Shown here in pieces: positions 55,470 through 64,000 of a stretch of DNA of 64,000 nt; within the stretch, counting starts at the first letter, position 1, and every line of letters starts with the position of its first letter. This DNA is from Heterodera schachtii (Eukaryota > Nematoda > Chromadorea > Rhabditida > Heteroderidae), in the NCBI GenBank assembly GCA_023374025.1, contig SIJG01000044.1:929049-993048 (forward strand), read 5' to 3'. The notes beneath the pieces are model-generated. The model was given only the letters and a program-made list of their open reading frames with translations, was not told the origin of the DNA and searched no databases. The position numbers and the translations under genes were made by a program.

Positions 55470-56244
55470 AAAATATGAATCCCATCTTGGCGTTATATAT
55501 TTAATGCAAAAGAATTGGCACTGTGAAAAAATTGGGAAGGAATTTGGAAAAAAATGCCAAATATATCGAAAATATTTGGACATTTTATACGAATATTTAT
55601 TCCGGTTGTATGTTGAAGGTTTGTTTTAGTTTAATATAATTTTGAATTTTTCATTTATTAAATAAAAATGTTTAATTTATTCAGCTAAAAACCCAAACGT
55701 GTCGAAACAATTGCCACCATTAGTGAAGCCAATATTTATTAAAGCAGCATATACTCCTCACAGTTTAATTGATTTTATCGAAAATTTGAATAATCATTCG
55801 AAATTTTTCTGGAAAAAAGATGAAAATGCTTCTGATGGAATAAAATTGGTAAATGAGGAGGAATTGAATTTTGAAATTAATGAGAGAGAAAATGACATAA
55901 AAGAGCAAAATTGGCTTAGCAAATCGAATCAAAATGTAAAGGAAAAAATTAAAGGACAAAAAAACGTAAAAAAGAGAAAAGAAATTTTATACGGAGAAGC
56001 AACGGAAAGTAAAATTAAGAAAAAAACGAAAATAACATCAAACAAAAATGAAATTGACAAACTTTGGGAAGAATTTGAGAAAAAAATGGAAAAAATATGC
56101 GAAAAGACAAAAGAAAATGCCAAAGAAGAAAAGACGAAATTGCAAAAAGCATTGACAAAAGCAAAAGATGAACAAGAAAGAGAAACTCTTGAATTTGAAT
56201 ATGAGCTCAAATTTGGCATTTTCATTTCGTCACCATTTTCATAA
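54416..56244 (+). CDS. Secreted repeat-containing Lys-rich protein, intact four-exon gene
   Basis: Exons are 54416-54496, 54546-55226, 55270-55618 and 55685-56244, all with gt..ag introns of 43-66 bp and matching phases, giving 556 aa. Residues 1-24 are a signal peptide (FFIIPFLIIVQHFLIHISNA), cleaved before IPLVDDQ. Two related modules follow: QKYETHLGLVYFMRMNWQC near residue 50, ending RKYLDILYEYLYREY, and QKYESHLGVIYLMQKNWHC near 300, ending RKYLDILYEYLFRLY. Between them lies a helical region. The C-terminal 140 residues are very Lys/Glu-rich, with basic clusters (KNVKKRKE, SKIKKKTKI) that could be nuclear-localisation signals. No known family is recognised. A leader plus basic clusters would suit a secreted effector; that is inference. 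A broken inverted copy lies at 44665-45480. Confidence 0.7.
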
Positions 56245-57220
56245 TTTGTTTTTGGTTGTCCACAAAATCCGTGCTTTTCTGTGATCGCTTCCCATTTCCT
56301 TGTTCTGTCTTTTTCCTTTCTTTTATTATTTTTGGATTTTTTTGTAATTTTTATATTTACTTTCTTTAAGAAAATCTTTTTTCAACCTTTGTTAGTGTAA
56401 TTTTATATCATTTTTTTTAAATTTTGTTTTTTGTATTTTGTATCATTTCGCTTCATTACAAGGGCTTTATTTTTTGGCACAAAAGATCGCAAAATAGCAG
56501 GGCGGCCAAGTGTGCTTATTATTTCTAAGAACTTGGATTTGTAAATTTTCAGAATTAGAAACTCGGTTCTACTGAAGAAATTTCGGCGCGGTATTCTGAT
56601 TCAGTTCAGTATAGCATAATATATTTTTTCCATATCCCCAAAAAAATAATTTTCTTTTGGTATGCAAAATGGGCATACTTTTTAAACCGGTTTAACTGAG
56701 TTCTTCCAAAAATGCCGAAATAGTCAACTGAGATTTTGATTGTTATTTTTTTGATATCAAGATCGTTATGATTGACCGTATTTGAAAAATCGTAAATATA
56801 TGAATAACCGTGACTGTATCAAAATTGTTTTTTTTTGAAATTTTGTATTTTTTACTAAAATTTGGATCTTTGATTATGGGGATGGGGCGAGGGCACTTAC
56901 CCGCTCTTGCCCGCCCCCGCTGGGTACGGGCCAAATCTTGTCCATGTTTTTGATTGTCTGCTTCTGACTGGTAACAAATTAAATTACGGTTCGGCATAAA
57001 TTATTGCATATTTGTATAAATTTACCATAATTATCTCTTTCACAATTAGGACTGCTTTAAATATAAATTATGTTTCGTGACATTTATTATTATGCTGAGA
57101 CGAAATATGAAAAGTGCAAGTGATCCAATGAAAAGCACAATAATTTTTAAATTTATTATAATAATAATAATAATACCTAAAATATTTTGGTAATACTCTA
57201 CGCATAAGATTTTAAACACT
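56245..57220. other. Intergenic, no gene seen
   Basis: This is the 3' flank of the secreted gene, then AT-rich DNA. A GC-rich patch near 56880-56945 (gggcgagggcacttacccgc) is another short-word patch. Nothing codes convincingly. Confidence 0.4.
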
Positions 57221-57224
57221 TGGA

Positions 57225-58135
57225 TGATCCAAATAACTAATAGCTTTATTTGATCCTCCCCTTGGCCCTTGAGAAAGGCATTTTTCTTTTTTATATGATA
57301 TAAAATAAAATTTTCATTTATTTTTTTTGAATTTTGTATGTCCTCAAATGTCGGGAATATCCGCAAATGTCGGGTCCTCAAAAGTCGGATCCTCAAAAGT
57401 CAAATCCTCAAATGTCGGGTAACCCGGACGCCCCCCCCCGCCCCTCCTCCACGTTCCCTAAGTTTTTTTGTAAAAAGCTAGGGTTCTGCGAGAGCTCGGT
57501 TCTCGATTCCCGACTCGGGAAATTTCACGGGTTTTTCGTTTCTCGGTCTTGGGTTTTTAGTCTCGGAGACGGAGAAATTTTTACACTGTTCTGAAGAAAA
57601 ATATCAAAATTTTCCAATATTTCTCCCGCGGCGCCTTTCGCGGTAGGGGGTCAGACGGAGTTGGTCTGAAAAAGTTCGTCAAATTCGGTGTTGAAAGCCC
57701 ATCACAAAACTGGCGGCTGACCTCCCTCCCCCCTCCAGACTCATTCACAAAATTCTTGGTTCTAGTATCGTTTTTAGGGGTCATTTTTCTGTGGCGAGTC
57801 GTTATTTAAAAAACCATCACTTGTTAGAGAATACTTAGGGCTATCAAATGATATCAAGAATTAAAAATTTTGTTACTTTTGAGCTAAGTTTTAATGATCC
57901 GCTGAAATAAAAATTTAAAAAATTCAATTTTTACGCTAATAAAAATATGGCTACCCGACATTTGAGGATCTGACTTTTGAGGACCGACATTTGAGGACCC
58001 GACAATTGAGGATTTGACTTTTGAGGACCCGACTTTTGAGGATTTTCCCGACATTTGAGGACATACACAATTTCAAAAAAAAAATAAATGAATGAAATCA
58101 TTATAAAAAAAAGAAAAAGGCTTACAAGGGCCAAC
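57225..58135. mobile_element. Fold-back element with arms of about 15-bp words
   Basis: The left arm (57339-57425) repeats tcctcaaatgtcggg and tcctcaaaagtc. The right arm (57950-58070) repeats the same words inverted (cccgacatttgagga, gacttttgagga). Outside the words both arms continue as an imperfect inverted repeat (ataaaataaaattttcattt with caatttcaaaaa). The centre holds a GTCTCGG-like patch and a GGCGCC-type motif. A third, one-sided copy is at 58725-59005. Drosophila FB elements have comparable arms; any relationship is inference. Confidence 0.65.
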
Positions 58136-58279
58136 AAGAGCAAAAATGAATTTCTGTGATTAAATATCAAAGAAAATAAAATTCAAAAAAGTGATGGAGC
58201 ATTAACAGGAATTGAACCCATGACTATGTACATGGATACAAATGAAAAATTCGCATTTAACACAAAAACATTTGTAAAT

Positions 58280-58390
58280 TAAAATTAGAGTTGTACGGGA
58301 CCGAGAATCTTGGGAAAAACCGGGACCTGCCGGAACCTGACTGAAGCCGAAATTCCAACTCCAAAACGTCGGAAACCGGAAGTCGCCGAA
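58280..58390. repeat. Short-word repeat, ccgggacc/ccggaacc type
   Basis: The words gggaccga, accgggacctgccggaacc and ggaaaccggaagtcgc follow each other. It resembles the other palindromic word blocks but uses different letters. Confidence 0.4.
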
Positions 58391-58559
58391 AATCAAAAAC
58401 TTATGAAAAAATAAAATATAATAAAATTTTTCTAAATATTTTTAATAATTCAATGATTTACATCAAATTCTTCTTTTCTGTCATTTTACATTATTTTAGA
58501 ACCTTTTTGTTAAAAAGATTATTACATCTTTTAATGTGGGGAGGGGGTAAACATTTTTT

Positions 58560-58700
58560 AGAATATGGAGGGAGGGTGGTGAGGGGCGTCCGTCGGTGCC
58601 GCCAAGAGAAATTTTTTTATTTTCAATGCGATTTTTAACAGATTTGAGCAATTTTTTCAAGAAAATAAGCAGTTTTAGGGTCCGGCAAAAACATAAAAAT
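58560..58700. repeat. GC-rich motif patch (gtccgtcggtgccgcc)
   Basis: A G-rich stretch (58537-58580) is followed by gtcggtgccgccaagag and an AT tail with aacagatttgagcaattttt. The order of motifs matches inner parts of the hAT MITEs at 25160 and 25855 and the patches at 46165 and 53705. It is probably a decayed relative. Confidence 0.45.
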
Positions 58701-58724
58701 CCCAGCTCTATGCATAAGATTTTA

Positions 58725-59005
58725 AAAACTTGGATAATCCAAATAACGGATAGCTTTATTTGCTCCCATTAGCCTTTCGGGAAGGCTTTATCTTTTTTTA
58801 TAATGATATAAAATAAAATTTCATTTATTTTTCTTTGAAATTGTGTATGTCCTCAAATGTCGGGTCCTCAAATGTCGGGGATATCCTCAAATGTCGGGAA
58901 AATCCTCAATTGGGTCCTCAAAAGTCAAATCCTCAATTGTCGGGTCCTCAAAAGTCGGGTCCTCAAATGTCAAGTCCTCAAAAGTCAGGTCCTCAAATGT
59001 CACCA
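58725..59005. repeat. One-sided copy of the 15-bp-word element
   Basis: The flank (cttggataatccaaataacg, then ataaaataaaatttcattta) and nine or so tcctcaaatgtcggg/tcctcaaaagtc words match the left arm at 57225-57425. No right arm follows. The three overlapping frames across it (72-94 codons) are products of the repeat. Confidence 0.7.
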
Positions 59006-59443
59006 CGAAAAATATTGTTTGGTCGAGTTTTTATTTTATTGCGTTTCTATTAGTTTTAGAAAAAATCTTTTTTTTTGGACTATTAGTTTATCTGATTTGT
59101 TCGGATTTAGTCCATTAAATATGCTAGCATTTCTCTTGTAGAATACAGCCACCCAAAAATTAATAAGCCTTCAAAACACAAAAAGGTAGTTGTTTAAGTG
59201 ATGCTTGTGAGACGAACCAAAAATAGTCTCAATGTCAATAAAAATATTTAAATTTAATTATACAATTTAAATCAGACATCAAAACGAAAACTTGAAACCA
59301 TCAAATTGATTGGCAAGTAAATTTGTGTAAAATTAAGTTCTTCATTCGTTTTAACATTTATTTCGAGCAGAATGTTTGAAGAAAAATATTGAAGAAAACT
59401 TGAAAGGAAATTGTTTTAGTTATTTTAAAATTTTTATTATTAT

Positions 59444-59656
59444 TCAATTTAAAAATATTGCTTTAAAATAATTAAATTTAAATATTTTTATTGACACTGA
59501 GCCTATTTTCAGTTCGCCCACACTGAGATTATTTCGGCTCGACCTAGCATCGTCTTTTTTGGATGACTTCGTAATTGTTTCGGCCAAAGACTCAGTAAAA
59601 GAACTCAATTTTAAAAATGTTAACATAGTAAAAGAAAATAAAACATTTTTAATCAA
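59444..59656 (-). CDS. Small secreted protein, first exon or short gene
   Basis: The ATG at 59656 opens a signal peptide (VLFSFTMLTFLKLSSFTESLA), followed by a Ser/Lys-rich stretch (ETITKSSKKDDARSSRNNLS). The frame continues to 70 codons. A gtgtca donor near 59490 may end the exon earlier, after GELKIGS. No further exon was identified. No known family is recognised. The leader is convincing, the rest uncertain. Confidence 0.4.
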   Translation of the reverse strand: MIKNVLFSFTMLTFLKLSSFTESLAETITKSSKKDDARSSRNNLSVGELKIGSVSIKIFKFNYFKAIFLN

Positions 59657-59720
59657 AATAAACCAAAGAATTCAACGATTAAGACGTAGAAAATTAACAA
59701 AAGTTCAAGCGTCATCAATA

Positions 59721-60173
59721 GAGACCGACTTTTAGGTTTATGCATTTTTTTCTACGCATTAATTCTGATATATTGAGCATTAAAAATTATTACGCCTTTT
59801 TTGTTTTTTTCGGTATTTTTGTGCCTCAAATGCTTTTTTGGCATTTTGCCGTTTTGGTGCCTTTTTGGCGTTTTTTCAGAAAAATTCCATTAAAAATGCT
59901 ATAAAATTGTGAAAATACACCCCTAAGAATTGAAAAATTTTCTCAAAAATGGATCGAAAAAAATTATTGTTTTTTGATATAAAATTTTAGGTTTAAAAAA
60001 TTTTCTTATTCGAATAACTATTATAAAACATTTAATAATCATTTAAATGACCAAAATTAAATTTTTTGCTTAAGTTTTAAATGTTTTATACCCAAAAAAA
60101 AAATAAATGCCTATTTTCATGCCTTTTTTTTCAATTTTTGGTGCCTATTTTAGTGTCTTTTTAGTCGGTCTCT
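59721..60173. mobile_element. TIR element starting agagaccgac
   Basis: The ends agagaccgacttttagg and its inverted form (ttttagtcggtctct) are perfect over about 12 bp. The inside repeats gcctttttggcg and gcctattttcatgcc words. The fragment taatggagaccgacatgcct in both palindrome arms (48738 and 50885) shares the end. I see no clean target duplication. Confidence 0.6.
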
Positions 60174-60579
60174 AGTAATTGGGCATATAAGGAAAAAACC
60201 AAATAAAAATTTCATCTATCTACCGGCGAATGGCATTTTCGATTTCGGCTCAATGGAATCATGGATTGAAAAACTAAATAGAGAATATATTAAATTTCAG
60301 TTGAGCAGTGGGTCCTAAATTATTTTCAAAACATTAATTGAGTAGAATATGCGCGAATGTTTTTTCCAAGAATCGAGACCAAAACCACAAAAAATCCGAC
60401 AAAATTTCGGTAGTCAATATTCAAGAATTGAGACTTTAACAAAAATTATTTTCTTACACATTTAAAAACTGAATAATTTTATTATTATATTTTTTGTTTC
60501 CTTTTTTTAAAATGGTAAGTGAGAATGTGTGGAGAAAATAGAAAATTTTTGACCGATTTGTTAATAGATGCTGTTGAAG

Positions 60580-61960
60580 AAATATTCTAAGGGAATTTTG
60601 GGCCCACCGGTGCCTGCAGAGGCACCGCCAATAAAAATATGTTTTTGTTGAGAATTCGCGAGTTGAGAACTGAGTCTCTCGCTCCTCACTTTTACTCGTT
60701 TCTAATGTTTTTTTGAGACCCATAAAAGAAAAATAGGTAAATCAGTTCCCTTCTGATCAGATTCTTTTTTACCCAAGCTTGCATGGAGCAGTTGGTGCTA
60801 CGGCTAATGAAAAGTTTCATTTTAATCTGTTGTTTTTGGTCTGTATGATGCGCCATTGGTATCATATCGATCCCAAGTAACCACAAGCCAACATAATCGG
60901 CTAAAAAGGATGGGTCATTTGATTGAAGAAAATCATTTTGTATGGCGTGCCCATAAAAATCTGTGAATGACATTTTGATAAAACGTAGAATGCCCAACTT
61001 TTTTTTACCATTTTTCATTAAAGAAATTCGTGTGAATGGTAGCTTAGAATGAAATTGCACAGAAAATTTGCGTTCTCCGGCACGCACAATATAACTTTAA
61101 GTGTTGTAATTTTAACTCTTGTAAATTTCTCATAAATTAAAAATATTAGTTACCTATCATTTCGTTATGATCGTTTAGTCACTGATCAGTTCATCAATGT
61201 GAAATAAATTTTTTAAAAATATTAGTTTATTTTGCGCTCGCTAAAAACGAATTTGATTTTTGTATCCTAAAAATATAATAAATTCTCTGAGAAATCGAAG
61301 GAGAATTATGATGCTTTTACTCAAATTAGCAAAATTTCACATTGACAAAATGAGTGGTGACCATTCAAATTCCGCCTCATTGTTTAAAAATAAAAAAATT
61401 AACGCTTTATTTGAGGTAATTGATGATTCCACAAGGATGTAGCGTCTTTGTTTGTTGTCGTTTGAAACTGGCACTGTGCTTAGCTTTAATCCATGCCAAA
61501 GAGCTGTGACATTTTTGTGGCAATTCAATAATATTTTTTGTGCGCATTCTTGTCCAATTAAATTATTCTATGGAGTTAATTTTATAATTTAGTAAAAAAT
61601 TGTGCTCACTCTCGCATGAACAAAAAATTTTCTTGTAACTTTTGAATTGCTGTTCATCTTCAAATGGTTAACCCGTTGAAGCAGAGGCAGGTAGCAGATG
61701 AGAAGTCTATCATAAATTTAGTATTAACATTTTTAATGCCAAGAAGGTATTCCAACAGAATTCTACTTTATAATAATTATAAAAAAAAAATTTATTTTTA
61801 CCCATCGTCACAATTTTCGCCTTTCTGTGGCAGATTAAATTCAATTCCATGAGGCTTCTTTTTATGGCATTGTGCCAATGGACTTAATTTGACTTCTTTG
61901 AAGCCGTTGCCGGCATCTGTCAAATGGACACTGCTTCTTAAATTAAATATAACTTTAAAA
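60580..61960 (-). CDS. Unrecognised multi-exon gene
   Basis: On the minus strand an exon at 61341-61567 (acceptor ccatag, donor AT|gtgaaa) joins in phase to an exon at about 60770-61094, whose likely donor is TGG|gtaaaa. Together they read WHGLKLSTVPVS, ILVESSITSNKALIF, EFEWSPLILS, then FSVQFHSKLPFTRIS, FTDFYGHAIQND and FLADYVGLWLLGIDMIPM. A possible 3' exon (KRVKVRSERL, 60584-60706) crosses a ggtgcc..ggcacc patch. A possible 5' exon lies at about 61805-61945 (VKLSPLAQCHKKKPHGIEF), but its phase does not fit the next exon as I read it. There is no signal peptide or known motif. The in-phase junction and balanced composition argue that it is real. Confidence 0.45.
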
Positions 61961-61964
61961 ATTA

Positions 61965-64000
61965 TAAAATAATTATTTACTCGGTACTAAATTGAATTTG
62001 GAACAGCATAATTAGAAGAGAAATAGTTAAAAAAGTCATTTAATACCAAAGAATAATGTATTGTTTAAATTGTTTTAAATACTTAATAATAAATAATTTT
62101 TATATTTTTTTTATCCACAAACAGCTGAATTTAAGCAATAATTTCTGCCCACCCGCCCCATCTATATCGCACATATTAACAACGGGAATTTCCTTTTTTT
62201 AATGATAACAGTAAGTGATGATTCATTCACTCCATTTCTCTTTCCGGGTGTTATTAAGCTCATCATCCATGCAAATCAGATTGCTCTATATTTGGGATGT
62301 TTATCGTTTCGTATTTGTTTTTCGTGTTTTGACAAGAAACATGAAGTTTTTAAACACTCGTAAGAATGTGGGAGAGGTTGAGAGAAAATTATCATTTGAA
62401 AATTGGAGAAAATGAAATTTTTTGAGAAAAATAAATTGATCAACTCTTTAAATAGCACAGAATATAATAAAACTATAGCCTTGTGGCTAAACCTTCAATT
62501 TTAATCATTTTGAAAGGCATAAAAAAGAGAATTATTACCCAAAATTATTATGCATAATATTTTTTTTGTTTTCTCAAAATGAACAACAGCTGTTACGATT
62601 CTGCCCATTTAGTGGCGAAATCCCAAAAATGTTTATTTATCCGGACGATGAATGCGTGCGTGTCGCGGCAGCAGGGGAATGACCGGCGACACATCGCCAA
62701 ACGCAAAAAAAGTTTCTTTCAGAATATAGAGTTAAAAATACCACACCCGAAAATAAGCACCAATTTTTAATTTAAAAATTAATGCAATTAAAATATAAAT
62801 TGAATTTGTTCTCTTTTAAAAAGATGCCTGAAGAATATAGATATATCTAAAAAATATTTCTCTCTTATTTCTGTTTGCTCTTCGTGTCCATCTGCCAAAC
62901 ATTTTGTACATCCATTCACGAGATTTAAGGCGAGACAAGACAAGGGCTAACAAAAGCGGCAGAAGGAGGGGGGGGGGGAGTATTTCTTACGGCGACATGA
63001 AGTTTGGGCACCAGAGTAAGGGATTTAAAAAAAATAAAACAAAGAAATTTAAAATTTATATAAATAATTAAAATTTAGTAAATTTTAACAACAACCCTGT
63101 GTTTAAAATTTTTTTCTTGAAAATTAAAAAATTTATGTATGGAAACCTGGAAATCTTATCAGGTTAATTGAGCGGATATTCGTTCAAAAAATTTCGATTC
63201 CTAACTTGATTAAAATTTTATTCTGCTTTTAAATAGATGTTTGCAATTTAGAGACAATTTCTTTGCCCTATTTTCCTAGAGGGATTTTGAAATTGATCTA
63301 ATGACAATTGAAGTCCTTAAATTTGAGGGACATCGGCACCACTGGTGGCGCAGAGCCCCAGAGGTGTGGGGAGAGCCCGCGACGGATTATTCGGCAGTCA
63401 GCCTTGGCACTGCGACTGCCTTTTTCCTCTATGCTCTGTTATTTGTCCACTTGAAGCCAGTGATGCACTAAAGTGGGCTAAATGGGTCTTTCACTTTATT
63501 TTGGCAATGGAAATTTAAAAAACCAAAGGCAATATTGCCAATGTCCATCGATTGGCCATAATAAGCAAAAAACTGTAAAATAGGGAAAAAAGCCGCCATA
63601 AGTACGATGGTTAACAGAATTTTTACCCTCACAACCCGGAGACAATGGAGTCCATTTTTTTCCTCGAAGTCGCCATTTAAGCGGACTGTCTCAATTATTT
63701 AATTGGTTTTAATTGGCCAAATTTGATTTTCGGTATTGCCCTAACTGCCCCGACGACTACGTCTGAAAATCCCGTAATATAAAAGGACTGTTGGGTGCGG
63801 GTGACGCATTTTTGGCCTTTCGCTGTTTTATTTCTAATGAATTAATCAACTTTTATTTATTTTCAATGTTTGGTTATATTTTCTAATTCTGCAGCTACCG
63901 AAAAATGATGATGCTTTTGTAAATGGAACTTAAACTTTGAGTCAATTTTTAACCTTGTCGCGACGACGCGAAATCCGAAGATAAACCCAAAATAAAAAAA
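61965..64000. other. Intergenic sequence, no supported gene
   Basis: Several frames of 60-66 codons occur but none has supporting motifs or splice context. A GC-richer patch at 63325-63480 contains a possible hairpin followed by T-run (ggcagtcagccttggcactg, then cgactgccttttt). A 12-base G-run is at 62967-62979. I see no tRNA, 5S or snRNA gene. Confidence 0.4.

Noticed and set aside
58195..58255. Possible tRNA on the minus strand (GGTTCAATTCC)
   Set aside because: Only a B-box-like string is present; no A box at the right distance and no foldable arms.
63395..63435. Hairpin plus T-run as a Pol III terminator or small RNA
   Set aside because: There is no upstream promoter element or known RNA family; it stays a bare hairpin.

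Overview
This window is nuclear DNA from a nematode, most likely a plant-parasitic cyst nematode (Heterodera/Globodera group). The evidence is an rDNA block whose ITS and 28S look nematode-like, AT-rich intergenic DNA, many short spliceosomal introns (about 40-60 bp, gt..ttttag), and several small genes that encode signal peptides. The species-level guess comes from remembered ITS patterns and was not searched. Many gene models here are spliced from exons too short to show as long open frames; I joined them by splice signals and reading-frame phase. Layout: 1-1345 is a decayed hAT transposase. 1550-25050 is a tandem array of a roughly 5.3-kb unit. Each unit carries, on the minus strand, pieces of a BTB/POZ-BACK gene and a six-exon gene for a secreted, helical, lysine-rich protein of about 241 aa. 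One secreted-gene copy is decayed (3317-5219), one has all exons but its last intron holds a 5.2-kb Ty3/gypsy retrotransposon with same-length, apparently identical LTRs (9133-14317), and one is compact and intact (20670-22781). Only the last BTB copy (23583-26812) has all BTB exons; the earlier ones are broken. 25-31 kb is dense in terminal-inverted-repeat elements, two of them hAT MITEs with 8-bp target duplications. 32.08-32.95 kb is a five-copy, 171-bp tRNA-like array, followed by a heat-shock-element cluster and a pyrimidine-rich satellite. 34179-38720 is an intron-rich family-B DNA polymerase of the Maverick/Polinton protein-primed type with no other element genes beside it. It has palm motifs A, B and C, but the segment around exonuclease motif II is missing and the frame breaks in several places. 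38.74-39.44 kb holds three arrays: degenerate telomere-like repeats, a 45-60-bp minisatellite, and repeats carrying a 28S motif. 39523-44664 is an rDNA unit on the minus strand (28S, ITS2, 5.8S, ITS1, and only the 3' 713 bp of 18S). The 18S breaks at 44664/44665 into the left arm of a giant inverted repeat (arms 44665-49752 and 49889-55469, spacer 136 bp). The right arm runs into an intact four-exon gene for a 556-aa secreted protein (54416-56244); the left-arm copy is broken by a deletion and by the rDNA junction. 56.2-64 kb holds fold-back elements built of about 15-bp words, a small secreted ORF and an unrecognised multi-exon gene (about 60580-61960). How it fits together: the window reads as a repeat-rich, rearranging region in which secreted-protein and BTB genes have been amplified, truncated and invaded by transposons. 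The most unusual objects are the palindrome fused to a broken 18S gene, the two new secreted gene families, and the solitary spliced polymerase between satellite arrays and the rDNA.
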